Assembly: GCA_947567625.1 (NCBI GenBank)
Contig: CANONN010000001.1
Location: 62,001-126,000 of the forward strand
Length of the DNA: 64,000 bases
Reading direction: 5' to 3'
Source of the DNA: an uncultured Roseburia sp.
Lineage (GTDB): Bacteria; Bacillota; Clostridia; Lachnospirales; Lachnospiraceae
The notes under the pieces were generated by a model that saw only the letters and a list, made by a program, of their open reading frames with translations, was not told the DNA's origin and did no database searches. Shown here piece after piece: positions 25,236 to 34,239 of the stretch. How positions within the stretch are numbered: the first letter of the stretch is position 1; the number at the start of each line of letters is the position of its first letter. The position numbers and the translations under genes were made by a program.

Positions 25236-25880
25236 CTATTCGATCTGTGCCACGCGCGCTTCTAAGATAGCGTCGTTTAATTGCAGCATCTTGGCGTCGA
25301 GCATCGACACAATGCTCGAGCACTCCCGCAGATCGCGGCTGATGTACTCCGGCGCATTTCCCTCAAACTTGTAATAGATCTTATGTTCCAGACTGGCCCA
25401 GAAATCCATGGCCATGGTGCGAATCTGTATCTCGACCTTGGTGTCAATGACGCGGTCCGTCAAAAAGATCGGCACGGTCACCAGCATGTGATAGCTCTTA
25501 TAGCCGCTCTCTTTGGGATGTTTTATATAATCTTTGATGGAAATCACTTTCAGATCATTCTGCTTTCCGATCATCTCCGCCAAGCGGTAGATATCGGATG
25601 TAAACGAGCATACGATACGAATTCCGGCTATGTCGTTTACATAAGTAATCATATTGCCGATCGTAGACTCGTACCCCCGCCGCCGCAGCTTTTTGACAAT
25701 GCTCTCCGGTGACTTCACCCTGGACTTAATGTACTCAATCGGATTGTACTGATGCACCTGCTGAAATTCATCGTTTAAGATCTCAACCTTGGTTCCCACT
25801 TCTTTCAGCGCGGAGCGGTATAAAAAAATAGCCGTATTCCAACTATCAATCCCCTCATTGAGCCTTAATGGTTCCCTCAT
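25236..25880 (-). CDS. Small alarmone synthetase, RelQ/YjbM type ((p)ppGpp synthetase)
   Basis: The 214-aa protein has the RelA/SpoT synthetase domain without hydrolase or regulatory domains. Visible motifs are SRVKSPESIVKKLRRRG, VNDIAGIRIVCSFTSDIYRL, KESGYKSYHMLV and KVEIQIRTMAMDFWASLEHK. It makes ppGpp-type alarmones from GTP/GDP and ATP and controls growth under stress. GGAGGGATTTGG precedes the ATG. It is monocistronic. Confidence 0.92.
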   Translation of the reverse strand: MREPLRLNEGIDSWNTAIFLYRSALKEVGTKVEILNDEFQQVHQYNPIEYIKSRVKSPESIVKKLRRRGYESTIGNMITYVNDIAGIRIVCSFTSDIYRLAEMIGKQNDLKVISIKDYIKHPKESGYKSYHMLVTVPIFLTDRVIDTKVEIQIRTMAMDFWASLEHKIYYKFEGNAPEYISRDLRECSSIVSMLDAKMLQLNDAILEARVAQIE

Positions 25881-26025
25881 CCAAATCCCTCCAAATTAAT
25901 ATCCCCCCAGTAAATGTTTCATTCTTTTATATTATATCATATTTTTGTCCCGCGTGCACATTTCTCACAAAATTTTCGTAATATTTAAAATAATTTTATT
26001 TATTTTAACATTTCAAAATCAAATC

Positions 26026-26289
26026 TTAATCTTCCTCGATCACATGCAGCTCCAAAAAATCAAACGGAATCGTCTCCACGAAGCAATCCTGCCGAAATCT
26101 CGTCTTGGCATGGCGCTTAAACTCCGCGATATTGGCGTCGAGCCAGATCGGCTGCGCCAGATCAAACGCGTACGCGGCCTGCTCTACGGCTCGAAATATT
26201 TTGTGCGTTCTCGTGTCCTCGCCGTCATCTTCCACCGTCATATCCCGCAGCAGACGATTGTCTTTCATTATTTTAAACCAAATCTTCAT
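26026..26289 (-). CDS. Hypothetical protein (87 aa) coupled to the rRNA methyltransferase gene
   Basis: The ATG at 26289 lies inside the last codons of the upstream methyltransferase gene and has GGAGGAG 5 nt before it. The product begins MKIWFKIMKDNRLLRDMTVE and ends ETIPFDFLELHVIEED. It is a conserved-looking, soluble clostridial protein whose function I cannot name. A 17-bp overlap indicates co-transcription and coupled translation. Confidence 0.7.
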   Translation of the reverse strand: MKIWFKIMKDNRLLRDMTVEDDGEDTRTHKIFRAVEQAAYAFDLAQPIWLDANIAEFKRHAKTRFRQDCFVETIPFDFLELHVIEED

Positions 26290-27085
26290 ATGCTCCTCCA
26301 CAATCAGTCTGCCTTTTTTGCCTTAGCGCCTCATACATCAACAGCGAAGCGGAAATCGCCGCGTTTAGGGACTCCACCCGCCCCTCCATGGGAATCCTCA
26401 CGCGCACGTCAGAAAGCTCCGACAGCCCGCGCGTCAGCCCGTTTCCCTCATTGCCGATCAAAAACGCGTTTCCCCCCGCCGTGTAATCGAGAGTATCATA
26501 GCACACCGCTCCCCGTAAGTCCGCCGCGCACAGCCGAATCCGCCGCTGCTTTAACGCCAGAAGTACTTCCGGCAGATCTTCGGCGATGTAGTAGGGAACG
26601 CGATAGATACTGCCCATCGTCGAGCGGATGGTCTTCGGCGAAAACAGATCTGCCGTAGTCTGATTCATCAAAATCCCCGTGATGCCCGCGCCCTCGCCTG
26701 TGCGCAGCATCGTCCCAAGGTTGCCGGGGTCTTGTATGCTCTCGAGGACCAACAACAGCGTATCCTCCCCCTGTAACAGTGCATCGAGCGGATAAACCGG
26801 TATCTTCACCAGCGCCAAAACGCCCTGCGGCGTCCTGGTGTCGGCGGCCGCGTCAAACACCTGGTCCGAAACCACCTCGCAGTCGTATAATTCCAACAGC
26901 GCATTTGCGTCCTCGCTTCCTTGTATGCGCTCTGCGAGATACACCTTCTGCACCCAGTCACACGGCGCCTCCCTCAGCATTTTCATGCCCTCCACCACAA
27001 AAAGCCCCTGTTTTTTGCGTTCTTTGGCTTTTTTTAGCAGTAAGGAAATATTTTTTATCTGCCGGCTGCTGCTGCTGGTAATCAT
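26273..27085 (-). CDS. TrmH/SpoU-family RNA 2'-O-methyltransferase
   Basis: The 270-aa protein has an N-terminal substrate-binding domain (KKQGLFVVEGMKMLREAP). A SpoU methyltransferase domain with the three knot motifs follows: ESIQDPGNLGTMLRTGEGAG, NAFLIGNEGNGLT and RVRIPMEGRVESLNAAISAS. It methylates a ribose in rRNA or tRNA using SAM; the exact site is unknown. GGGGGAAACAT precedes the ATG. Confidence 0.92.
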   Translation of the reverse strand: MITSSSSRQIKNISLLLKKAKERKKQGLFVVEGMKMLREAPCDWVQKVYLAERIQGSEDANALLELYDCEVVSDQVFDAAADTRTPQGVLALVKIPVYPLDALLQGEDTLLLVLESIQDPGNLGTMLRTGEGAGITGILMNQTTADLFSPKTIRSTMGSIYRVPYYIAEDLPEVLLALKQRRIRLCAADLRGAVCYDTLDYTAGGNAFLIGNEGNGLTRGLSELSDVRVRIPMEGRVESLNAAISASLLMYEALRQKRQTDCGGAYEDLV

Positions 27086-27126
27086 ATGTTTCCCCCATAA
27101 AAAGAATTACTTGGTAATTTTATAAA

Positions 27127-27185
27127 GTAAAAAAGAATAGCCATCACACCTCTTACGATCTCTCCTTCGTGCAACAGCTATTCCG
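27127..27185 (-). terminator. Terminator after pfkA
   Basis: On the minus strand GGAATAGC pairs with GCTATTC across a ~34-nt loop, followed by TTTTTT. It lies just before the rRNA methyltransferase gene. Confidence 0.65.
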
Positions 27186-27198
27186 GTTTCAAGTCTAT

Positions 27199-28173
27199 CT
27201 ACAATGACAGATTCACGCTGATCTGATATTGATACTCTGAAATCTCTTTGGACATCGAAAGCGCCTCGTCGATATCAAAATCGACAAAGTCTCCGTGGCG
27301 ATACCCGACAACGCGGTTGCTCTTGCCCTGACACAGCAAATCAACCGCCAGCGCCCCCATCGTGGAAGCGTACACGCGGTCTTTACAGGTCGGGCTCCCG
27401 CCGCGCTGCATATGTCCGAGAATCGTAGCGCGCGTCTCGACGCCTGTGGCGGCTTCGATACGTTTCGCCATGCTCGCCGAGTGGCCGATACCCTCGGCAT
27501 TGATGATAATATGATGCTGTTTCCCGTGCTTTCTGTTTTCAATGATATGATTGACAATCTTCTGCTCATCGTAATCGTAGCGCTCCGGCAGAAGAATGTC
27601 CTCCGCCCCGTTGGCGATGCCGCACCAGAGTGCGATATAGCCAGCTCCGCGCCCCATCACTTCGATGATACTGCACCGCTCGTGTGAGGTCGAGGTATCA
27701 CGCACCTTGTCGATCGCTTCCATGGCAGTGTTGACTGCCGTGTCAAATCCGATCGTGTACTCGGTACATGCGATATCGAGGTCGATCGTGCCCGGAAGTC
27801 CGATGGTGCTCACGCCAAGCGCTGCCAGTTTCTGCGCCCCGCGGAAAGAACCGTCTCCTCCAATGACAATGACGCCGTCAATCCCGTGCTTTTTACAAAT
27901 CTCGGCGCCTTTCTTCTGTCCCTCTTCCGTCGTAAACTCCTTACAGCGCGCCGTCTGTAAGATCGTGCCGCCGCGCTGAATGATATCGGAGACGTCTTTT
28001 GCCACCATCTCCTCAATCTCCTCCTGCAAAAGCCCCGCATAACCGCGCTTAATACCAACGACTCTCTTCCCCTGCGCCGCCGCCTCACGCACCACTGCAC
28101 GGATTGCCGCATTCATTCCGGGCGCATCACCGCCGCTTGTTAAAACACCGATTGTGTTAATCTCTTTTGCCAT
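27199..28173 (-). CDS. pfkA: ATP-dependent 6-phosphofructokinase
   Basis: The 324-aa enzyme phosphorylates fructose 6-phosphate to fructose 1,6-bisphosphate in glycolysis. It shows the ATP site GVLTSGGDAPGMNAAIRAVV, the ATP-type glycine in IGGDGSF, and RCSIIEVMGRGAGYIAL and ILGHMQRGGSP. The catalytic loop reads PGTIDLDI, not PGTIDNDI; both aspartates are kept. GGAGG precedes the ATG. It lies 53 bp behind dnaE on the same strand. Confidence 0.95.
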   Translation of the reverse strand: MAKEINTIGVLTSGGDAPGMNAAIRAVVREAAAQGKRVVGIKRGYAGLLQEEIEEMVAKDVSDIIQRGGTILQTARCKEFTTEEGQKKGAEICKKHGIDGVIVIGGDGSFRGAQKLAALGVSTIGLPGTIDLDIACTEYTIGFDTAVNTAMEAIDKVRDTSTSHERCSIIEVMGRGAGYIALWCGIANGAEDILLPERYDYDEQKIVNHIIENRKHGKQHHIIINAEGIGHSASMAKRIEAATGVETRATILGHMQRGGSPTCKDRVYASTMGALAVDLLCQGKSNRVVGYRHGDFVDFDIDEALSMSKEISEYQYQISVNLSL

Positions 28174-28225
28174 TTAACCTTTTCCTCCTACAAAGCCCAT
28201 TCATATAATTACCATTTTAATCTCT

Positions 28226-31200
28226 TTACAGATTCTTTTCAATGTTCTTTTCTACAACTTTTACATTATTTTTCCCCAAAAAGTTAGTTAAAATGTTCAC
28301 AATCTCCGGCCGAATCTGTATGTTGTACTGATTCCCCAGACGCTTCATGGCTTTCTCCGCCGAAAGATAGATCACCACACTGTCCGCGCCGTCCGAATCG
28401 TGCAGCAGCTCAAACAGCTTCGTCTCCTTTTGCTCATAGGCGCTGCGGTCATCAAATTGCAGCCAGAGCTCACTCCTTGCTTGTGCGAACGAATAGACCG
28501 CCTCACAGACCAGCCTGCCGTTTTTGTCATCCTCCACATCGGCCTTGCCGCGGATAAACACTTTTTCGTCCTCGTTTAACAGCGTCTGATAGCGCTCATA
28601 CTGACTGGGGAATACGATAATCTCAAGAGTGCCATAAAGATCTTCGACGGTGAGATAGGCCATCGTCTTATTGGTCCTGGTAAATTTTACTTTCTTTTCG
28701 GCGATCATTCCCCCCACCATCACATGCGCTCCGTCCGCAATACGCGTCCTGCCGGTATCCTCATCCATCAAAAAGTCGGTGGTGACGGCGTTTGTGTTCT
28801 TCCGCCATTTATTCTCGTAATCCTCCAGCGGATGGCCGCTTAAGTAGATGCCCAAAACCTCTTTCTCAAAGCCCAGCTTTTCCTCCTTGCCAAATTCGCC
28901 CACGTCAGGATACTGCACGTCGAAGCTTTTCTTTTCCTCCTCACAGACAAAATCGAACAGCGTCATCTGCCCCGCTAAGTTCTTTTTCCGCTCATTGGTC
29001 AGCCGATCGAGCATCACCAGATAAGTGAGCAGCATCTGCTTTCTCGTCCCGTCGAGACTATCGCAGGCGCCGGCCTTGATGAGATTTTCGAGCGCCTTTT
29101 TATTGACCTCCTTGTCGCAGACCCGCTCCAAAAGGTTGCGCAGCGTCGGGAAGCTGCCATTTTCGTCCCGCTCCCTGATGATCGTATCGACGACATTGCG
29201 CCCCAGGCTCTTGATGGCATAGAGCCCGTAACGTATGGCCCCGTCCTCCGTCGTAAACACGCCCTCCCCGGCGTTGACATCCGGCGGCAGAACCTTGATG
29301 CCCATCTCACGGCAGGTATAGATATAGCCGTACACCTTGTGGGGCTGGTCGATCACGGAGGTCATCAGCGCCGCCATAAATTCCACCGGGTAATAGTATT
29401 TTAAATAGGCCGTCTGGTAGGCCACCACGGCGTAAGCGGCCGCGTGTGATTTGTTGAACGCATATTTCGCGAAATCGACCATCGAATCGTAGATCTGGTT
29501 GGCCGCCGCCTCGCTGATGCCGTTTTTGATACATCCGGCAATATGCTGCTCCTCGTTGCCGTAAACGAAATTCTGCCGCTCGGCGTCGATAATATACTGT
29601 TTCTTTTTGCTCATGGCGCGGCGGATATTGTCCGCCTGCCCCATCGTATAGCCCGCCAGATTCTGCACGATCTGCATTACCTGCTCCTGATAGACGATGC
29701 AGCCATAGGTCGGCTCTAAGATCGGAATCAGCTCCGGGCAGACGTAGGTGGCACTCTGCGGCTCGTTTTTGCCTTTGATATATTTGGGTATAAAGTCCAT
29801 GGGGCCCGGCCGGTAGAGGGAGATGCCGGCAATCACATCCTCTAGGCTCTGCGGCTTTAGCTCTTTCATAAAGCTCTTCATGCCGCCGCTCTCAAGCTGG
29901 AAGATGCCGTCGCACCTGCCGGTGCCAATGGAGTCTAAGACTTTTTTGTCATGGTAATCAATGGCGTCCACGTCGATGGACACGCCATGGTTTTTTTGTA
30001 TCAGCTCTACCGCGTCCTTGATCACCGTCAGGGTCCGCAGTCCCAAAAAATCCATCTTCAAAAGTCCCAGCTCTTCGATCGTAGTCATGACAAACTGCGT
30101 GGTGATCGTCCCGTCGGCGGCGCGTGAGAGCGGCACATACTCATCCATGGCCTCCTGGGAGATCACAACGCCCGCCGCGTGCATAGAGGTATGGCGCGGC
30201 AGACCCTCCAAACGTTTTGACATATCAATCAATCGCTTTACCTGCTCGTCCGTCTCGTACATGGCGCGAAGCTCCGCGTTGATCTGAAGCGCCCGGTCGA
30301 TGGTGATATTGAGCTCAAAGGGAATCGCCTTGGCAATCATATCGCAGAACGCGTACGGCAGGTCCATGACGCGGCCGACGTCCCGGATAACGCCCTTTGC
30401 GGCGAGTGTTCCGAATGTGATGATCTGGGTCACGCAATCCTTGCCGTACTTTTCTACGACATAATTGATGACCTCGCCGCGTCTTTCATAACAAAAGTCA
30501 ATGTCGATATCCGGCATGGTGACGCGCTCAGGATTTAAGAACCGCTCAAACAACAGATTGTACTTGATCGGGTCGATGTTGGTAATCCCCATCGCATAGG
30601 AGGCCAGGCTGCCCGCGGCGCTTCCCCGCCCGGGCCCTACCGGGATATCGTGTGTCCTGGCAAAATTGATAAAATCCCACACAATCAGAAAATAATCCAC
30701 ATATCCCATCTTCTGAATCACCGACAGCTCGTAATCAAGCTGTGCCAGGTGTTTCTCGTGCGTATCGGGATAGCGCTTCACAAGCCCTTCATGGCATAAT
30801 TTGTTGAGGTATTGCCACGCGGTGTACCCCTCCGGCACATCAAACCTTGGCAGCTTCGTCACGCCAAATTCGATCTCCACCTCACAGCGCTTTGCAATCT
30901 TTTGGGTATTCTCAAGCGCCTGCGGGGCAAACGCAAACAAACGCCGCATTTCCTCCTCGGACTTGACATAATACTGCCCGCCCTCATAGCGCATCCGGTT
31001 TTCATCGGACAATTTTTTCCCGGTCTGCAGGCACAGCAAAATATCGTGCGGCTCCACGTCGTCGGCGTATGTATAGTGCACATCATTCGTGGCGGCAAGC
31101 TCGATGCCAAGCTCCTCGCTCATGCGCATCAGCCCGGAATTGACGGTGCGCTGCGCCGGTATGCCGTGGTCCTGCATTTCCAGGAAAAAATTGCCTTTGC

Positions 31201-31699
31201 CAAAACACGTCTCATATTTGAGTGCCGCGCGTTTGGCCTCCTCATACATGCCTTTGGCCAGATAGCGCTGTACCTCGCCGGCCAGGCAGGCGCTTAAGGC
31301 AATGAGGCCCTCATGGTACGTCTCCAAAAGCTCCATGTCCACACGCGGTTTGTAGTAATATCCTTCCACAAACCCTTTGGACACCAGCTTCATGAGATTG
31401 CTGTATCCGGTATTGTTTTCCGCCAGCAGTACCAGATGGTAATAGCGGTCATCGCCGGCCGCCGTTTCCCTGTCGAAGCGGGAACCCGGCGCCACATAGA
31501 CTTCGCACCCCAGGATCGGACGTATCCCCTGTGCCTTTGCCTCCTTGTAAAAGTCAATCACGCCGTACATCACGCCGTGGTCGGTGATGGCGGCGCTGTC
31601 CATGCCAAGCTCTTTCACACGGGCAACATATTCTTTTATCTTGTTGGAACCGTCCAAAAGACTGTATTCCGTATGCACATGCAGGTGGGCAAAAGACAT
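28226..31699 (-). CDS. dnaE: DNA polymerase III alpha subunit, DnaE type
   Basis: The start at 31699 (MSFAHLHVHTEYSLLDGS) has AAAGGAGGAGG upstream. The 1157-aa protein has the PHP domain first, then the palm with GPGRGSAAGSLASYAMGI and the acidic motif PDIDIDFCYERR. The fingers, HhH and OB-fold regions follow (HVMVGGMIAEKKVKFTRTNK). This is the DnaE1/E3-like replicative or accessory polymerase of Firmicutes, distinct from PolC because it lacks an internal exonuclease. It is followed by pfkA, an arrangement common in Firmicutes. Confidence 0.95.
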   Translation of the reverse strand: MSFAHLHVHTEYSLLDGSNKIKEYVARVKELGMDSAAITDHGVMYGVIDFYKEAKAQGIRPILGCEVYVAPGSRFDRETAAGDDRYYHLVLLAENNTGYSNLMKLVSKGFVEGYYYKPRVDMELLETYHEGLIALSACLAGEVQRYLAKGMYEEAKRAALKYETCFGKGNFFLEMQDHGIPAQRTVNSGLMRMSEELGIELAATNDVHYTYADDVEPHDILLCLQTGKKLSDENRMRYEGGQYYVKSEEEMRRLFAFAPQALENTQKIAKRCEVEIEFGVTKLPRFDVPEGYTAWQYLNKLCHEGLVKRYPDTHEKHLAQLDYELSVIQKMGYVDYFLIVWDFINFARTHDIPVGPGRGSAAGSLASYAMGITNIDPIKYNLLFERFLNPERVTMPDIDIDFCYERRGEVINYVVEKYGKDCVTQIITFGTLAAKGVIRDVGRVMDLPYAFCDMIAKAIPFELNITIDRALQINAELRAMYETDEQVKRLIDMSKRLEGLPRHTSMHAAGVVISQEAMDEYVPLSRAADGTITTQFVMTTIEELGLLKMDFLGLRTLTVIKDAVELIQKNHGVSIDVDAIDYHDKKVLDSIGTGRCDGIFQLESGGMKSFMKELKPQSLEDVIAGISLYRPGPMDFIPKYIKGKNEPQSATYVCPELIPILEPTYGCIVYQEQVMQIVQNLAGYTMGQADNIRRAMSKKKQYIIDAERQNFVYGNEEQHIAGCIKNGISEAAANQIYDSMVDFAKYAFNKSHAAAYAVVAYQTAYLKYYYPVEFMAALMTSVIDQPHKVYGYIYTCREMGIKVLPPDVNAGEGVFTTEDGAIRYGLYAIKSLGRNVVDTIIRERDENGSFPTLRNLLERVCDKEVNKKALENLIKAGACDSLDGTRKQMLLTYLVMLDRLTNERKKNLAGQMTLFDFVCEEEKKSFDVQYPDVGEFGKEEKLGFEKEVLGIYLSGHPLEDYENKWRKNTNAVTTDFLMDEDTGRTRIADGAHVMVGGMIAEKKVKFTRTNKTMAYLTVEDLYGTLEIIVFPSQYERYQTLLNEDEKVFIRGKADVEDDKNGRLVCEAVYSFAQARSELWLQFDDRSAYEQKETKLFELLHDSDGADSVVIYLSAEKAMKRLGNQYNIQIRPEIVNILTNFLGKNNVKVVEKNIEKNL

Positions 31700-31748
31700 A
31701 GGGCGCCTCCTCCTTTTCATCGTATCCGTTGTCTCACTCTGTAACCTT

Positions 31749-32600
31749 TTAAATCTGTTTTAACTTCTCGACTCCCGCCGCAAGCTCCTTATGCTCTAAA
31801 TCCATAATCCTGCCCTCATCGGCCCTTTTCGCATACGCCGGGTCGAGCGGCAGCTTGCCGAATACCGGCAGCCCCAGGTCGGCAGCCACTTCCTCCACAT
31901 GGCTCTCGCCGAACAGTTTGATCTCTCTGCCGCAGTCGGGGCACTTGAGATAACTGAAATTCTCGACCAGGCCGAGCACCGGCACATGCATCATGTCCGC
32001 CATGTTGTACGCTTTCTTTACAATCATCTGCACGAGCTCCTGCGGCGACGTCACGATCACAACCCCGTCCACCGGCAGTGACTGAAACACCGTGAGCGGA
32101 ACATCCCCGGTTCCCGGCGGCATATCGACAAACAGATAATCAAGGTCTCCCCACACGGTCTCGTTCCAAAACTGCTTGACAACGCCGGCGATCACCGGGC
32201 CGCGCCAGATCACCGGCGCCTCCTCGTCATCGAGCAGCAGATTGACCGAAACGATCTTCACGCCGTTCTCCGCCTCCATCGGCACCATACCACCCTCGCC
32301 TCCAACAAGCTGGCCGTGTACGCCGAATATTTTGGGTATCGAAGGCCCTGTGACGTCCGCGTCCATAATGCCCACCTGGTAACCTGCCTTCGCCATGGCG
32401 CAGGCGAGCGAGGCCGTGACAAATGATTTGCCGACGCCGCCTTTGCCGCTGACAATACCGACCACTTTCTTGATATGGGAAAACTCATTCATCGGCTCTT
32501 TTCCGATTCCGTTTCCATTCCCTTTTTTGTTACTCGGGCAGCCCTCGCAGCTCTCCTTGCTGCAGGTGGATGCTCCGCTGCAATTACTATTCTCTGGCAT
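31749..32600 (-). CDS. Mrp/NBP35-type P-loop ATPase (Fe-S cluster carrier)
   Basis: The start at 32600 follows the UTR element; the in-frame codons upstream are the element. The 283-aa product begins with a Cys-rich segment (CSGASTCSKESCEGC) as in Nbp35. It then has the deviant Walker A GIVSGKGGVGKSFVTASLAC, the switch VDMPPGTGD and a C-terminal CxxC (LKCPDCG). Such proteins dimerise and hand Fe-S clusters to apoproteins. It lies upstream of dnaE on the same strand. Confidence 0.92.
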   Translation of the reverse strand: MPENSNCSGASTCSKESCEGCPSNKKGNGNGIGKEPMNEFSHIKKVVGIVSGKGGVGKSFVTASLACAMAKAGYQVGIMDADVTGPSIPKIFGVHGQLVGGEGGMVPMEAENGVKIVSVNLLLDDEEAPVIWRGPVIAGVVKQFWNETVWGDLDYLFVDMPPGTGDVPLTVFQSLPVDGVVIVTSPQELVQMIVKKAYNMADMMHVPVLGLVENFSYLKCPDCGREIKLFGESHVEEVAADLGLPVFGKLPLDPAYAKRADEGRIMDLEHKELAAGVEKLKQI

Positions 32601-32732
32601 AATTTTCTCCATTTCTGCATTGCGAACGATGTTCGCATTAGCTTTATTGCGCATATCGAGTTTGTGTAAGCCATAAATGGCTTTGCAACGCGCAGACACA
32701 AATCTCGCGATTGAAAATTTTAATTTTCAATC
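32601..32732 (-). repeat. Interspersed 5'-UTR element, copy B (before the Mrp gene)
   Basis: In gene orientation it has an AT-rich perfect palindrome (32709-32732, arms GATTGAAAATT and AATTTTCAATC). Then come GATTTGTGTCTGCGCGTTGC, the hairpin AAGCCATTTATGGCTT, GCGCAATAAAGC and the hairpin TGCGAACATCGTTCGCA. It ends AATGCAGAAATGGAGAAAATT directly before the ATG. Sequence is nearly identical to copy C. Confidence 0.92.
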
Positions 32733-32834
32733 TTCCTCCTATATTCTGCATTGCAAACTATCGTTGCATGAATTCTTTGCGCACAGCAAGTCTGTGTATG
32801 TCATAGATGGCTTTCCCTTGTGCTGACACAAATC
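32733..32834 (-). repeat. Interspersed 5'-UTR element, diverged copy B' in tandem upstream of copy B
   Basis: In gene orientation it starts GATTTGTGTCAGCACAAGGG and has the degraded hairpin AAGCCATCTATGACATAC. It keeps GCGCAAAGAATTC and the stem TGCAAC/GTTTGCA, then ends AATGCAGAATATAGGAGGAA. The landmarks occur in the same order and spacing as in the other copies. A full AGGAGG occurs where the other copies place their ribosome-binding site. Confidence 0.8.
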
Positions 32835-32878
32835 TTTCCAAAATAAACACAAGAGAACGCATCCCTTGTTTCAGACAA

Positions 32879-32921
32879 ATAGAGCAGCATAAACAAATTT
32901 CGTCTATACTGCTCTATTATA
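32879..32921 (-). promoter_or_regulatory. Probable promoter region and start-site hairpin of the Mrp gene
   Basis: On the minus strand a TATAAT (32916-32921) is followed at once by an inverted repeat (AATAGAGCAG ... CTGCTCTATT, 32879-32920). A hairpin at the very 5' end would stabilise the long leader (about 300 nt) that contains elements B' and B. The -35 region is poor. Confidence 0.45.
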
Positions 32922-33011
32922 ACAGATTCTTTTAAAAATTAAACATCTTCCTTTTGTTTTTCCCGGAAAACATTTCACGATTCCGCTTCCTGGCTACAGA
33001 TTCATCGGTCT

Positions 33012-33170
33012 GTTTATTTGTAACAGTTCAGCCTGCGGCTTCACTGTTACGGAATCCGCTCCATTAGAAGTTTGCCTGCGGCAAAGGAGCGGATTCTTGG
33101 CTATTGGGCATTACTGGCTGCTAACTGCGCAGCAGGTGCGCAGTTGCAGGCTGAACTGTTACGTTTATTT
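33012..33170. mobile_element. IS66-type MITE, copy 3, on the etfA stop codon
   Basis: The element is 33020-33162 (143 bp) with perfect 17-bp terminal inverted repeats (GTAACAGTTCAGCCTGC and its complement). The 8-bp target duplication is GTTTATTT (33012-33019 and 33163-33170). It aligns to copies 1 and 2 in the opposite orientation but has diverged inside. The right-hand target copy contains the complement of the etfA stop TAA. Confidence 0.9.
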
Positions 33171-34211
33171 CGCCATTTCTTCCTTCAATGCTGCGGTCAA
33201 TGCCGGAACAATCTTGTTCAGGTCTCCGACTAAGCCGTAATCTGCCACATCAAAGATCGGAGCGTCCTCGTCCTTGTTGATCGCGACGATCAAATCAGAA
33301 TCTTCCATACCGGCAACGTGCTGAATCGCGCCGGAGATACCGATCGCGAAATAAATCTGCGGACGAACCGTTTTTCCGGTCTGACCTACCTGTAAATCAA
33401 CCGGCTGCCAGCCGTTCTCCACAACGGCGCGGGAACAGCTCACGGTTCCGCCGAGCACTTCTGCCAGATCATCCAACAATTTAAAATTCTCTTTGGAGCC
33501 GACGCCGCGTCCGCCGGATACCAAAATCTTTGCTTCCATGATATTGGCCGTATTCTTTACCGCCTTTACGATATTGAGAATCTCAACATAGCGGTTGTTC
33601 TCCTCAAATCCCGGGTTGAACTCGACCATGTTCGCTTTTGCGCCTGCAATCGGAGCGATTTTCTGCATAACGCCCGGACGAACGGTTGCCATCTGCGGAC
33701 GATTATCCGGGCAGGCGATCGTTGCGATCGTGTTGCCGCCAAATGCCGGACGTGTCATAAGGAGCTGATTGTGCTTCTGCTCATCCTCTTTGCCCGGCGC
33801 TGCCACCAGCGGGAAATCACCGATCTCAAGAGAGGTACAGTCGGCGGTAAGTCCCGTCTTTACTCTCGCGGAAACGGTAGGGCCAAGGTCACGGCCGATC
33901 GCGGTTGCGCCGACCAACACGATGTCCGGTTTGTACTCGTTAATGACAGAGGATAATGCATGAGCATATGGCTCTGTTCTGTACTCTTTCAATGCCGGGT
34001 CATCGACAACAATCACCTTGTCCGCGCCGTACTCCGCCAACTGGTCAGCCAGATCTTTGACACCGGAACCAATCAATACAGCCGTCACGTCAGTATTCAA
34101 ATCTTTTGCTAAGTCTTTACCTTTTCCGAGCAGCTCAAATGCAACGCCGTCCAATACGTTATCTACCTGCTGTGCAAAGACAAATACTCCCTTATATTCT
34201 TCTAAAGCCAT
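33165..34211 (-). CDS. etfA: Electron transfer flavoprotein alpha subunit
   Basis: The product from the ATG at 34211 is 348 aa (MALEEYKGVFVFAQQVDN); a GTG 12 bp upstream is an alternative. It has the N-terminal EtfA domain with LVGATAIGRDLGPTVSARV and the FAD domain with SGGRGVGSKENFKLLDDLAE, CSRAVVENGW and YFAIGISGAIQHVAGM. With EtfB it passes electrons to butyryl-CoA dehydrogenase, and in clostridia the complex bifurcates electrons to ferredoxin. It is last in the operon and has a MITE directly at its stop. Confidence 0.95.
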   Translation of the reverse strand: MALEEYKGVFVFAQQVDNVLDGVAFELLGKGKDLAKDLNTDVTAVLIGSGVKDLADQLAEYGADKVIVVDDPALKEYRTEPYAHALSSVINEYKPDIVLVGATAIGRDLGPTVSARVKTGLTADCTSLEIGDFPLVAAPGKEDEQKHNQLLMTRPAFGGNTIATIACPDNRPQMATVRPGVMQKIAPIAGAKANMVEFNPGFEENNRYVEILNIVKAVKNTANIMEAKILVSGGRGVGSKENFKLLDDLAEVLGGTVSCSRAVVENGWQPVDLQVGQTGKTVRPQIYFAIGISGAIQHVAGMEDSDLIVAINKDEDAPIFDVADYGLVGDLNKIVPALTAALKEEMAK

Positions 34212-34239
34212 TTTTTTCACCACTTTTCCTTATATTTGA

